From NCBI GenBank assembly GCA_025786725.1, contig JAHLTZ010000001.1, positions 124,001 to 188,000 of the forward strand: a stretch of DNA of 64,000 nt, given 5' to 3'. The translations under genes and the position numbers were made by a program. Origin of the DNA: Syncephalis fuscata (Eukaryota > Zoopagomycota > Zoopagomycetes > Zoopagales > Piptocephalidaceae). Positions 1-11,620 of the stretch are shown here, piece after piece. The notes under the pieces were generated by a model that saw only the letters and a program-made list of their open reading frames with translations, had not been told where the DNA came from and searched no databases. How positions within the stretch are numbered: position 1 is the stretch's first letter; each line of letters opens with the position of its first letter.

Positions 1-1051
1 AAAACCATTATTATATTTTATCTTTAATAATTATTATCAATTATTTTATTTTACTTTTCCTTAGCTTTGTTACAAGTGTTATCTGGTCTACAATCATTAA
101 ACTAGCATAATCGTTAATTACTAAATGATCATTATTATCTTTACAATATCATAACAAATTAATTTGTTTAAGGTAAGGGTTGTTTATTAACGCTCACTAT
201 TAGTTAACCAGATATGTAAACAAGCGTAAGCAAGAGTTGCCACAGTATATTATTTGATTACTTTGGAACATTTGAGGTCGATTATTGATGTTGTTGGCCA
301 TGCGTAGAAAGATTGATTGAATATTAATAGAAGCCATATGATTGTAATTCCATGCCGTTCCGCATTTGTTGTTATTGCATCTATGTACATCATTGATTAT
401 TGCGTCTAAATGGTCTCTTCTATTTTCTAATATTTTACTATTGCATTTTGGGCATATTTGTGATGTAAGATCAAGATTAATATAATTATTATAAGTGTCG
501 TTTATTAAACTGCCACTTTTCCTATAGCCAATCTGACCAAATAAATGGCATTTTGAACAATTAATATCATAATGACAATGTATATATTAAAGCAATAATA
601 AAATAACTAATTAATTACACATAAATTAGTCAATGTTGAATGCAATATTATACATAAAAAGTGATAAGTGTATGTTTAATTGTATTTAAAATATTAAAAA
701 AAAGTAAAATGAATAAATATAAAATGTGAGAGTAAAAGTAAAATGGCTTCATTAATATAATACCAACAAAGGATAGTAGTGAAAAGTATCGATTTAGTGT
801 TTATTTGGTACAACAGCGTGTTATTTAAATTGGATAGCGTTTAAAGTATACAACTATTGTAGAGGTAGCAGTTTTAATCATTTATAATAATTGGTAAAGC
901 AATATATAATATTATTATATATTTAGATAATTAAATTACAACAGTTAAGTTAACGTCATTAATATTGCTTATTTAGTAGCCATTTTTATTTCAATATTAA
1001 TTAAACGAAAGGACATATACTATCGGACATTGACGCACAGTACTATTTATT
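1..1051. other. AT-rich intergenic DNA
   Basis: This stretch is strongly AT-rich, with many short homopolymers and stops in all frames. I see no exon, tRNA or convincing repeat in it. It lies beyond the 3' end of the membrane-protein gene that reads leftward from 2601, so it may hold that gene's 3' UTR and terminator. Confidence 0.5.
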
Positions 1052-2601
1052 TCATCTTCTACTAGCGCATGAGGCGCACAGCCATCGTACATTGCCGTCG
1101 ATCTTTCTAGCTCGCAGGCCACCGTTCCATCGGTTCGAGTCGTATTTGTCCAAAAACCGTCCAAGCTCCGCTTTGGCTGATCCGGATGGATCGTCCTTTT
1201 GTGCTCGGAGCGCTTCCAATAGCTCTTGATCCACCTCGTGTCCTTCAGCAACGGCTTCTTCAAGTGCTACAAGTTGGTCAGAATACCAAGCACGAAGTGT
1301 GTCAGCTAGCATCTCAAGATACTCGCCGGCATCAGAGCTAGATGCAAATACTTCTGCTTGTTCAAATGCACTATCATCGCGTGCAATCAGTGCATCGGCC
1401 GTTTGCGCAACATAGCGTGCGGCATGACGCAAGAAGGCATTGGGTTCGCGGATCGATATACCGTGCTCCTCAGTCAAGTGAGCATCGGAATAGTCGGCCG
1501 ACGCGCCTTCACATAGCAAGCGTAGTAAGAATGTTGTGCGTGACCAGTTCTCTGGCTGGCTTAGTGCTTCAATGCCATCACGTCCTGGCGTCAAAATAAA
1601 CAACCGTGGATGGATATGCACATTAGAATCGACGATTTCACTCGTCATAGGTGTCATAGTGCGGTGAACTGCACTGGGTGTTGCTTCATCGTCTTCAGAG
1701 TCCCATTCAACATCGGTAATGTGTCCGGCAGTAGGTGTACCAATTCCATGGCCCAAATACTCGTTATTGGGTCCATCAGATGGCGCTTCAATCGTTTGCT
1801 GGAATGGCGATGCTTGACGTAGGACAGGTGCTTGTGGCAATGGTCGGCTACCACTTGGATTGGCATGCTCAATCACAATTTGCACATTTTCCATTTGTGG
1901 TGGCGCAACGTTGCCGACCATCGGAGTTTGCAATCCACCGCCATGTATGCCATCCCATGGCTACCGGGCGAATAAAGCTCGACTGCATTTCCTTCTTCAA
2001 TAGGATAGAAGCTACTGCCACCAGATCGACCAGTAATAGCTTGTATATGAAGCGGGGAGACACCAGCCTCACGCGACTTGTACCAAGATATTGGACGAGC
2101 GGCCCGAGGCGGCTTTTCCAGATTGGTATTGGTATATGAAATCACCCCTTGCTGCGTGCCAATATGAAAGTCATCGTCTTCTTCTTCGAGCACAGCCATG
2201 TTACCTTGAAGGTTCATGGCACCAGCTCCACGCATGGCAACAACCTTTGCCACTCGGCCACCATGTACAGGCCGGGTTTGGCTTGAAGCACGTCGATAGA
2301 TGAATAGAGCGGCTGCACACACAACAAGCCCACCGGCACATGCAATACCAGCAATAGCTCCGTCACTTAGCCTACCACTATCAGATGAGCTATTGTTGCT
2401 GTCGCCGCTATTAACACCGGCATTTCCGGAGTCGCTAGACGATGCTGCTGCCTTTGCAACATTGTCGTCACGACGGTCAAGTCGACCTACTGTACTCGCT
2501 TGTACAGCATGACTAATAATAACAAGAATAAGCGCACCGGCTATCAGTGCAATTTGTTGCGGCAAAGTGCGCGCATTGAATGGTTCTCTCTTTCTCCACA
2601 T
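1052..2601 (-). CDS. Single-pass membrane protein with Ser/Gly-rich ectodomain (frame broken once)
   Basis: I do not recognise a family. The protein starts MWRKREPFN, has a hydrophobic signal/anchor segment around residues 17-35, then a low-complexity Ser/Asp/Asn/Gly region. A strong transmembrane helix (GAIAGIACAGGLVVCAAALF, about residues 83-102) is followed by YRRA, as expected for a type I protein with a cytoplasmic tail. The frame shifts once near 1950-1960: one frame ends ELYSPGSHG and the other resumes HGGGLQTPMVGN. A single missing base in a G-run (CATGGGATGG) would join them into about 510 residues. The C-terminal ~150 residues, which include REPNAFLRHAARYVAQTADA, are acidic, probably helical and not low-complexity, so they may be a real domain. 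The layout resembles the gene at 6422-7921. It could be a cell-wall stress sensor or an adhesion-type protein, but that is inference. Confidence 0.6.
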
Positions 2602-3319
2602 AACAATGAAAAGTCTGAAAGGCAGGGTTGCCGAAGGATAGGATTGCTGCTATAAACAAGAGTGCGGCGTGTTAATGTAATGCTAGAGTAAAATGAGCGG
2701 ATAAATGTGAGAGACTGCGCCAAAGATAATGGCAAAGTGCGAATACTCGCTTCAAAAAGATGCTGTATGCGTAAATAAATGATAGACCTGCAAAATGGCT
2801 TACAAGTTGCTGAGGAGTAAAAGGAATGCCAAATGCTACGATAGAAATGAGAACGAGAGGAAGGCGTTCAATGTAAAGGACGGCCTTTGCAATCTGAATT
2901 TATATTTGACGATGTACCGTTGCAGTTCGATCACACACGCTCGTTTTTGTCACTAATAGCAGTGCAAGTTCATAAAAAATTATAGCGTAGACAAAGAAAA
3001 AATAGCCTGTTCTTATTTAGGGGTGTGCTTGCCATACGTTTGTCAATTTATCTACGCGGAATGGCCGCTATTGTCTCAATAAATGTCCATTCGCTCTTTA
3101 CTTTGTTATCGAAGTAGATGTTGAAAATTAGGCCTTGTTTGTCGTCATCCTTTGAACTAATAATAGCTCTTCCTTTTGCAGAATACATTCTGGGCACCTA
3201 TTCACATTCACATTTACTATACTAGAAATAGATCAGCATGAGCAATATACCATTACACTATCACTATTGGAGCGTAATACTGGATTGTTGGTTCCAAATA
3301 TTTATTACTAAAGTTTGTA
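2602..3319. other. Intergenic region upstream of the membrane protein
   Basis: No supportable gene. It should contain the promoter of the leftward membrane-protein gene (start at 2601) and the 3' end of the leftward zinc-finger gene (stop at 3320). Short open frames here lack any protein-like composition. Confidence 0.4.
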
Positions 3320-4305
3320 TTAATCAAAACGCATATGTTGTTTATCATTGTGCTGTGTATTAGCGTGAGATGCTACTAAAGACGTGTTATTTGCTACGGC
3401 TGTTGTTGAAGCTGTATTATTGCTTTTTTTGCTCCTTTCAGTGTTATTACCGTTTGTATTGTTATTTTTATCGTTATTACTGGTAGCAGCAGCAGCTTTG
3501 GCCTTCTCCATATCCTCAGTTACCTTACGCATGGTAGCGCCTTCTCCCGCTGCGAAAAGGGCACGTACGCGACGCTGCTGCTTCTCGGCTAATTGAGTCC
3601 AGCCACGCAGACATTCTACAGGAAACTTGACGAGTGTGGCGGGCATCTATGCATTAACGGTTACTATGTTGCATCACACGGCAGACTTTTTTTAGCTCTA
3701 ACACTTACAATAAAACAATTCTGGTGCCAGAAAGTAGACGTCGCATCCTTCTTCTTTACATGGCGGCCTGCACGTTCAAGCTTTGAAAAGCACAATGCAC
3801 CGACAGGAATGCCTTTGCTACAGCCTGCGCATCGGTTCCGCGCCGTGTCCGCTGTTACTATGGCATACGAGGTAATTGGCCTTGATTCAGCCGCCGCTTC
3901 CATCCCATCTTCTTTTTCGGCTCCATTGCTCGGCTGCACAACCGTTGCACCTATTTTTAAATCCTTGGTGCTTTTAGCTTTCTTTTTTGCCGGTTCTGGC
4001 TTGCTCGGTGATTTTTTGGCTTGTACTGTTTTGGAATTCTGCTTTCTACGCTTAGTCACTGTATTTTTTCCTTTCGCTACATCATCGGCAGCACCATTTC
4101 GCTTGCGTTTTGGCGCTTCTTCCTTGGTCGTTTTCTCGGTTGCTTTAAAGGCATTCCGACCGAAATTAAGAGGTAGTACTTGCTTCTTTGTAGCAACTGA
4201 TTGTGGCTTGTTACCCGTTGGTTCGTTTATCTTTTTTGCGGGTCTGTCATTGCTGCCAGTTGAAGTTGTCGGCTTTGCCACCGATTGCTTAGTAGATTGT
4301 GGCAT
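3320..4305 (-). CDS. PARP-type zinc-finger nuclear protein, no catalytic domain
   Basis: Two exons (3709-4305 and 3320-3646) are joined by a 62 nt intron (3647-3708) with a GTAAGT donor and CATAG acceptor in phase 0, giving 307 residues. Residues 1-140 are Lys/Ser/Pro-rich and basic, as in a nuclear protein. Residues ~145-230 form a PARP-type zinc finger: SYAIVTADTARNRCAGC supplies the CxxC pair, and FWHQNCF supplies the His-x2-Cys pair 30-odd residues later. After the intron, CLRGWTQLAEKQQRRVRALF matches the helix that closes this fold. The last ~60 residues are an Asn/Thr low-complexity tail. PARP-type fingers bind DNA breaks and ends; no ADP-ribosyltransferase, ligase or phosphatase domain follows. 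A role in DNA-damage recognition is inference. Confidence 0.75.
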
Positions 4306-6185
4306 AATGTCAAAAAAGAAAAAAAAGAAAAAACTTATTTATTTTCAAATAATCCATATTTAATACATACTTATGCATGCATCTATGATAACGAGTAACT
4401 TTGGTGGCAAATGACTTTTATTCTTTTAATTGCTCTTTTAATATACTCGCTAATATACTGAATATATGTTCTATGATAATGAGTAGTTTTGGGGGTAAAA
4501 TGACTTTTATTCTCAATGCATTATTGCTTCACTTGTTGTTCTATGATGTACCGACATGTTGGGTAATAGACTTTTATTATTTCACACTCCATTTATTATA
4601 ATTAAACTCTTTTGTTTATAAATATTGACTGACAGGCTCACATCTCACAATCTACGTCATCATATTTCTCTTTCTCTTTCTTCACGACAACATATATCCA
4701 TTGCATATACTTTTACACTCTATATATGCTACTTAGCTGGTGTCAGTAACTACTATTTAAATACAAACACTATTTACATTACTCTCTTGCATTGCTATTT
4801 TGTAATCTAACCTTTTTATAAATCATCACTTTGATTATTGGCATTGGCAGCTGCTGGGCGCATACAAAGCAACAGTAAAGGAAGTACTGCTAGTATAGGC
4901 ATTGAACAAACTTTAGTGACAGTACAGCAGTACAATCCACCACTGTTACTACAAATGTATTTGCACAGTAGCCAGCACAATGGCTTTATTGGATTATACA
5001 CTGCTAGTTTTTAACGATAAAATAATATATAATAATTAAGCATATAATGGAAATAATACGTGTACTAGATCTATACGTACAGAATAGTAGATATATAATA
5101 ATAATAAGCCATAATTATTGCAATGTTTATTGTGTATAACTATCAAATAAATAAATAATACTAATAGTAACGGTATTGATCCATATTATGATTGTCGCAG
5201 TAAAGTATTTAAAGTAGTATATTATGATCATTGATGTCACTTATCACCCATCCTCATATTCAATAGATCAAATGTTATCAAGTTTAACCAATGAAGCTAT
5301 TATTGTAATATTTTTACAACTCTGGAAATTAACTGTTGTAAGCAATGACCACACAGCAGGAAAAGAGTGGAAATAGAGTATGCATTTTGGTCGAAAATAA
5401 AGTAGCTAATTACAAGCATGTTATAAAAAATGGAGCAGTAAATTTATTTAAATATAGCTAATATAAACAAATCTGCGTAGTACACTTGGCTGTGTCAAGT
5501 CTGACAATTAGACTACTAAAAGCTAAAATAAAGTATTAAAATCTTATCGCTATTCGACGTTGTTAATTATTTATGATAGTAGCATAGCTCTTACTGAGGA
5601 TGGTTGTGGCAAAAAACCAACGATATGAAAAGATGCTGCGCAAAACAATCTAAAGTAATAATATAAAGCATTGCCAAATTATGTAAAAGGCATAATCTTA
5701 TCAATTATAATATCAATATAAAAACCAGCACGATATAGCACATACATGTTTGGCTAAATAACCATTTAAAACGTCAATAAAGGTGATAATCTACTTTGCA
5801 ATTTATAAACATAACTGTAGATTAGTAAACAGATTATGCTACAATAAATGTAATGATTGCTAAGATTATATAAAAAAAGTGTGAAACTATCGATACATGA
5901 TCTTATTATTTCATTAAATGCAAAATAATAAATCAATGACCAGCATTATATTATTTAGAAAATATATAAGATAATATGTTTGTGCGTACTAATGCTTTCC
6001 TAATTCCAGCAATGAATGATTATAAATCAAATGTAATAACAAACATATCTAGTTTTATTCTATAATAGAACACAATAAATCTATTAATAACTTATTCATA
6101 TATACTATAATTAGTTAGGTAGTTAGATAACTAAATTAATAAACCATGATTGAAGCTGAAAGCAATCTCGCTTTATTGGCTGAAT
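4306..6185. other. AT-rich intergenic region with degenerate repeats
   Basis: No gene is supported across about 1.9 kb. Short frames at 4401-5001 look like chance openings of AT-rich DNA. The left part holds a three-copy degenerate repeat (4382-4590) and a segment near 4745-4848 that resembles 41555-41652. The region is bounded by the start of the zinc-finger gene on the left and by the tail of the next leftward gene on the right. Confidence 0.4.
4382..4590. repeat. Degenerate direct repeat, ~3 units of 70-90 bp
   Basis: Units start near 4382, 4470 and 4541. The first two share TCTATGATAAYGAGTA and an AATGACTTTTATTCT block in the same order. The third keeps TCTATGAT and GACTTTTATTAT only. 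The order and spacing argue for old tandem duplication and against chance in AT-rich DNA. No function can be read from it. Confidence 0.55.
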
Positions 6186-6421
6186 TCATAATACTGCTAT
6201 AACTAAATAATTAATATGGGCCCTTCTTCTTCTTGCGTCGTACGGTTGTTTGACGGCGTAGCGATCCTGTGCTGGTGATGATGACAATCGGCCACTATTC
6301 TTGCGGTCATCGTTGTCTTTAGCACTATCGGCCTCTAGAGTCGTTTGATTAGCATTATCATCGTTGCTACTAACATTAGCTGGCTCTTGTTTCACTTCAT
6401 CCTCAATGGATGGAACAGTAA

Positions 6422-7921
6422 TCAGCTATTAGTAGGCTGATCATGATCAGATACATCCACCATCACACTGGCCGCCATAACTTCATTGGGCCCTTGAATT
6501 TCTTCATTAGATGTAATAGAATGCTTTAATGATGTATCGGATACTGCAGCTGGCTGTGATGTTGCTATTTTATCCCCTAATTCCGAGTGTAGCGCAAGTG
6601 TTGCATCTGATTTAGAGTTTAACGAGGTTACTGCTGAATTTGAGATATTGGACGAAGATGGTGCAGTTTCATTTAACGAGCTTGTTAATGGAGCTTGATC
6701 GGCAACGAGCACTGGTGAACGTGGTGTTATTGTTGGCGATTCACGTGCACTTCCAGCATTTGGTCTTGATGTGTGTACATTCGGCTGACGGCCATAGGGA
6801 AGTGATACATTCGATTGTTGCGGCGATGTAAAAGCAGATGATGCAGATGAGTTGCGTTCTGGAGTATTTGCATAAGGATAGCCTGGTGCAAAATTTGGAA
6901 TATCCCCGGCAATTACTGTTAGGTCCGGCAATGTTGGCTGGCGTTTAGTGATCTCACTGACATCTAATGGCGTATCGCCCGCAGGTATAATCTCTTCAAC
7001 GGTAAGTGCCACGTTGTTGTTATAAAGATTATCCTGTATTTCATGCGCCGGTGATAATGGTACCGAAAGTGGACGTGATAGACGTCGCTGACTCTTAACA
7101 TCTAAAGTATCTCCTAAATTACTTGTGCTTCCGTTATAAGCTTCAAGATCCAGCATTACTGTTGAGCGTTTGCTACGACGGCCTGTTGCTTCAAGTAAAA
7201 GCTCAGGATCAAAATTAACATCTTGAACGCTGTGGCGTACTCGCGTAGCATGGAATTCGTCAGTAGGCGTGGCACTTCCAGAGCCTGACTTCCGCTCAAG
7301 TACCATTGGCTTTTTAGTCGTACTAATTGTATTACTATCGATAACCGTATCCATCATGTAATCGTTTTGGTTAAAAATAATGGCCGTATTTGACACATCT
7401 TCAAGTGTAAACAATTGCTTTTGTACCAAAACATCACGATTAGTTTGTGAAGAACTCTTTGGAGATTGGGCAGCTGGAACAGTTTGATGGTGCACTACAA
7501 TCGGCTCATTCATGACCAACGTGCTATGACTTCTATTGTTTAAATGCTTTCCTTGGCCACCGCTCTTTCGCTCTTCATCTCCTTCAAAGCGTGCATTTTG
7601 CACTCGACGGCGACGACGAATCCATATAAAAAAGACAGTACCGATTATTCCTGCGACAAACACCGCAGCAATACTGATAAGTACGATACTTGAGACAGCT
7701 AGTCCATTGACTTCAATGGGTGGTTTTGAGGCACTGTCTCCGTTAGAAAATGTAGGAGCTGGACCAGTTAATGGTGGATCAACTGGAGTTGTCGAAGAGG
7801 AAGACGAGCCATTATCAATAGTAGACGACCCAGATGAATCGGATAATGGCGGTGAAGTTGGTGTGGATGGTGGTTGTGATGATGCTGGTACTGATGATGA
7901 TGATGATGAACGGTCAGACAT
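6422..7921 (-). CDS. Single-pass membrane protein with Ser/Thr/Pro-rich ectodomain
   Basis: The start is placed at the ATG of MSDRSSSSSSVPAS (7921) because upstream in-frame sequence has no ATG before a stop. An upstream exon with a signal peptide is possible, since the codons just before the ATG are hydrophobic. The 499-residue product has ~70 residues of Ser/Thr/Pro, a helix SSIVLISIAAVFVAGIIGTV, then a stop-transfer RRRRR and a long polar cytoplasmic tail. I do not recognise a family; the plan is that of fungal Mid2/Wsc-like sensors without their Cys domain. The C-terminus is uncertain: downstream DNA to 6186 stays protein-like in another frame (VPSIEDEVKQEPANV), which a 29 nt GTATCT...CTAATAG intron at about 6430-6458, or a small indel, would connect. 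Confidence 0.6.
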   Translation of the reverse strand: MSDRSSSSSSVPASSQPPSTPTSPPLSDSSGSSTIDNGSSSSSTTPVDPPLTGPAPTFSNGDSASKPPIEVNGLAVSSIVLISIAAVFVAGIIGTVFFIWIRRRRRVQNARFEGDEERKSGGQGKHLNNRSHSTLVMNEPIVVHHQTVPAAQSPKSSSQTNRDVLVQKQLFTLEDVSNTAIIFNQNDYMMDTVIDSNTISTTKKPMVLERKSGSGSATPTDEFHATRVRHSVQDVNFDPELLLEATGRRSKRSTVMLDLEAYNGSTSNLGDTLDVKSQRRLSRPLSVPLSPAHEIQDNLYNNNVALTVEEIIPAGDTPLDVSEITKRQPTLPDLTVIAGDIPNFAPGYPYANTPERNSSASSAFTSPQQSNVSLPYGRQPNVHTSRPNAGSARESPTITPRSPVLVADQAPLTSSLNETAPSSSNISNSAVTSLNSKSDATLALHSELGDKIATSQPAAVSDTSLKHSITSNEEIQGPNEVMAASVMVDVSDHDQPTNS

Positions 7922-9854
7922 GGTAGACCGCTTTGTAAAAATCAAACGCTGCAATGTTAAACAAGTTAATGCAAAAATGAAAAGGCGCGTCCAAATAAAC
8001 AGGCAGCGTGCATGCACAATGCCTGATGGTTAAACAATGATATTACTCAATAAATGAGAAATAAAACAAACAAAAGTATGCTTATGCTGAAAACAGTGTC
8101 AACAACAAACTAGAAACAAAGACGAATGTGCTGTTGGCAATAATGGTTCTGGCGGTGGTCAGGGTAGGACCTGAACTGGGCAGTGATAATGATAATGGTT
8201 GGTGGTGCTGGTGATGATGGCGATAACCTGTCGATAATAACGTAGAATCGATGCTTGTCTGTTGAACAGGAAAGGAAACTGTGGTCCCCTTACTGCAAAG
8301 GCGATCAAAGGCAATAAAAGCAACGGTTTTTTTGATGCGTGATTAGCTGCGGATTTACCCAGCATACGCAAGCCCTGTATATTTACACAGAGCGGCAACG
8401 GTGCTAACGAATGATAAGCACGAATATTAACAACAAACTGCGGTTAGAATAACAATATTAAGAACGAAACACGACAAGACAAAAGCATTGATTCTGTAGA
8501 AAAGGCGACGGGTGGGAGGAACAAGATGGCACAATTTTCGTCATAGAATTGTCAGTACAACGACATCCCAACTCGATGGCTGGTTTGAAATTCGACATTC
8601 CGCCGATAACGGTGTAACGCATTGTGACAACATTTAAAATGGGATAAAAACAGCTTGAAAAGGAAATGCAGCGTTTGAATCTCAATGTATGATTGGAAAT
8701 AGTAGTTCAAATTAATTTATTTGGCTATCCACGTAAACATATTAATTGCATGCATATGCGTCTTGATAACATCAGATTTGTTTATGTATTTGATTAAGTA
8801 TCAATTAAAACTTGGTCAAACCTAGTATATGAATTAGTGATCTGAAACAACAAAGCTTGACTAAATGGCATAATTGTTACGGAAAATGGCTATCATCCAA
8901 ATGTTTCAAACTGTCGATTTCTCATCTACAAAGATTTATTGGGAATCCGCTAACTAGTAAGAATTCGATAAGCTGGGAGCTAGCATAATCGTTCCGATAG
9001 TTGTAAAAATCGGAGCTATATTTATTACCATTTTAAAAACAAATCTCGGCTACTGAATGATCCAGCAAGCTTGCCTGACCATTGCCAATACAGAATGTTC
9101 TATATAAAGCTATAAACATATTAATTTAGTATGCGCTGGATTATTGAAGTTATCCAACATTGCCCCGTATCGACTAAATCTATGTGTCTGAGGCTAAATT
9201 AACTTGAAATAAACAAATTCCAGCAACTTCTATAGTCAGTATAAATCCTATATTCCCTATTTCAATATCCGCCGCAATGTTATTCTTTGCTTTGTATTAT
9301 AACTTATTGAGGCAGGTAGTAAACCAATTGCAGCCAACTTAAACGCTGATTGGAGTATTATTACAATGCTATTTTTAAATTGGTGCTGTGTGGCGTTGTT
9401 TAGCCAGCAGTTTACTCGTAGTTATTTACAAGAAATTTAGTAAAAATAAATACAAATATTCCTATTTATTTTGCAGTATAGTACTGTCAACTAACTTGCA
9501 TATTAATACTATTAATGATGTTTTTATAAGGTTAACAATGTAAAATAGTTTGTTCGACTAGTTACTTCCAGATTACAAACTCAACTACTAAATTACCGTT
9601 TTCCACTTTATGAAACAAGGCTTATCTATATAGCTACTAATTAGCTATATTTGAATAGTCGTTCATGCCATTCAGTTCCAATGGAATAGTTCAAAATTTG
9701 CCTAACGGCCGATGTATTCGCCTATAAAACTGGCAATTTTCTTGCGTATTTCTCGCTTTTATACTTACATTTTCACGCCCATACATCACGGACCTTGGCC
9801 GCAATACTCACTGACTCTATCAAATTTCTACATCTGCTGCGCAGAAATACAGAA
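7922..9854. other. Intergenic region between divergent genes
   Basis: No gene supported in about 1.9 kb between the leftward membrane-protein gene and the rightward secreted-protein gene. The part from 8100 to 8700 is less AT-rich than the rest and may be 5' UTR or promoter of the leftward gene. The right end carries the TATA box of the secreted-protein gene. Confidence 0.4.
9723..9729 (+). promoter_or_regulatory. TATA box of the secreted repeat-protein gene
   Basis: TATAAAA stands 126 bp before the ATG at 9855 in a locally less AT-rich context, which makes it more than background. Similar boxes stand 165-167 bp before two other secreted-protein genes in the window. Confidence 0.5.
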
Positions 9855-10484
9855 ATGCACTTTCCATCGTCAACTCTAATTTTTGGAGTATTTGTCGCAC
9901 TGGTTGGCACAAGCACCCATCTAGGCGCCTATGGTAGACCGTCCGATAATTCCAAAACATTAAACTCTATAGACCCCGCCACACTAAAGCTGATAAACGA
10001 CAATGGTCTGGTCACACTGCTGCCCGACTTCAACATTGCCAAACCTGATAACACCCATCATTCCAATTCAACGTCTATTGGCGATATAAACAGTGGTGAT
10101 GAAAAGATCACCTTTTATGATGCTTCTGATAATATTATCCGTGAAGCGGAGGTCTCCCATTCCTCAGTCCTTAAGCGTATCGAACAGATCAAATTTACTG
10201 ACCATGAAATTAGTCAGTCCGACAACGGTAAAGCCTTAAAAACAGCTCTAGTTAAGGTAGATTACACTATACGTAATAAGGTTGAAAAGCTTGATATTAC
10301 CTTGTTTGACGGCCGCAAAGAAGCAGTGGAATTTGATTATTCAACATTCCGTAACAACCTCGAGAAAATCACCGTCAGACGCCTATGGAATAAAGATGAC
10401 TATACCGAGTTGAAGGTTGATCACGATATCTTTAACAATATTGAGAAAATCAATGTTGAGCAAAAGTCAGTCAGTCAATTTTAA
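9855..10484 (+). CDS. Small secreted protein with imperfect ~30-residue repeats
   Basis: One exon, 209 residues, starting at MHFPSSTLIFGVFVALVG, a clear signal peptide cleaved near the Ala/Gly that follows. I prefer this ATG because the open frame before it has only non-ATG codons. The mature half contains about four related units that end in an (L/V/I)E(K/Q)I pattern: VLKRIEQIKF, NKVEKLDITL, NNLEKITVRR and NNIEKINVEQ. They alternate with D-Y/H-x-x-F/I segments such as VEFDYSTFRN and LKVDHDIFNN. This periodicity suggests a repeated beta/helix element or a solenoid. No known family is recognised and there are no cysteines in the mature region. TATA-type promoter upstream. Probably extracellular or cell wall. 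Confidence 0.7.
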   Translation: MHFPSSTLIFGVFVALVGTSTHLGAYGRPSDNSKTLNSIDPATLKLINDNGLVTLLPDFNIAKPDNTHHSNSTSIGDINSGDEKITFYDASDNIIREAEVSHSSVLKRIEQIKFTDHEISQSDNGKALKTALVKVDYTIRNKVEKLDITLFDGRKEAVEFDYSTFRNNLEKITVRRLWNKDDYTELKVDHDIFNNIEKINVEQKSVSQF

Positions 10485-10799
10485 CTGCTTTCCTTCTTGA
10501 TATAATAAAAAGTGTATTGTTTTTCTACTTAATGAGCAACTTTAATAAATAAATTTGTGGGAATAGCAATAATTTATTGTTTAATAGTAGTATAATATAT
10601 AGAAAAGCGTAATGGTTCTATTTAGTAATACCAATAGTTTGTTTATTTATAACCAAAGTAATTATATAAATATTTTAACATCGACGTGTAACAGTCATGA
10701 ACATTGTAAAATATCATTATTTATTATTGTTACACTTGGTTATAAGAAACAAAAATAAAACATTTTTAGAACGACCAAAATAGTGATTAATGCTTAACA

Positions 10800-11620
10800 T
10801 GTTTTACTTTTAATAATTATAATCATCTTAGAAAAGTAATTCTAGTGTAAGTAGATAATAGAATTCAATGGAATTTATGTTAGAAAATAATATTAATTAT
10901 TTAATTAATAAAGCATTGCCAACATTATGTATAACTTTGCTTAGAATAAACCAAATTGTTTAATATTTTGCACAAATGTGTGGATAACATATATGTAGCT
11001 ATTAACAAGTTATATCGTAATTATGTGAAGGAATAATATAATGGTTGTATTAACATGCTAATAAATGCGCAAAAAATAGCCGTTTTATGCTGTTTATAAC
11101 TTATATAATTAAAATACAGCAAAATAATTGGTGGATTTGAGTTCTCCATGCTTAGTTAAGCAGATTGGTGTGATTTATAGAACAATGATTTTTGCACAAA
11201 ATGTTAGTCAAAAATGCGATTTACGTATTTTTAATTCACTTAGTAAAGCATCAATAATACGTATGACTTTACGTAAAGTTATTTATACTATTATCAACGT
11301 TTCGTTAACCAAATCATTTCCATTGTTTTAATTCATATTTTACTGCTTTTCATTACACGATTACATTTAAATTACTTTTTATTACTGTTGCGCTTTCATA
11401 ATATTAGCACAATAATTTCACGTTCAATCTTTTTAAATTAGCGTTTTATTGGTATTTCAAAGTATTATAATTATAAATAAAGTATTTTATTGCCATGATA
11501 ACTATTAAAAGTAAAAATATTACAGTTTATGATGCTCGTATCGTTACAATTCTGGTGATATAATTATATTGGCATAATTATGTGGCTAAAAAATACTTCA
11601 TGCGATTAGATAAATCTATT
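10800..11620. repeat. Old, internally deleted copy of the palindromic element
   Basis: From ~10848 to ~11280 this matches the left arm of the palindrome at 50021-50430, including TAGCCGTTTTATGCTGTTTA and GAGTTCTCCATGCTTAG. From ~11437 to ~11610 it matches outer right-arm sequence at 51685-51860 (TTTATTGGYATTTCAAAGTATT). A weak match before 10848 corresponds to the left outer arm with roughly 100 bp missing. Both arms are therefore represented, in diverged and shortened form. No coding capacity is visible. Confidence 0.75.

Noticed and set aside
1873-1990. Intron in place of a frameshift in the 1052-2601 gene
   Set aside because: The interval lacks the AT-rich character and branch/acceptor motif of the other introns, while one added base in the G-run joins both frames without loss.
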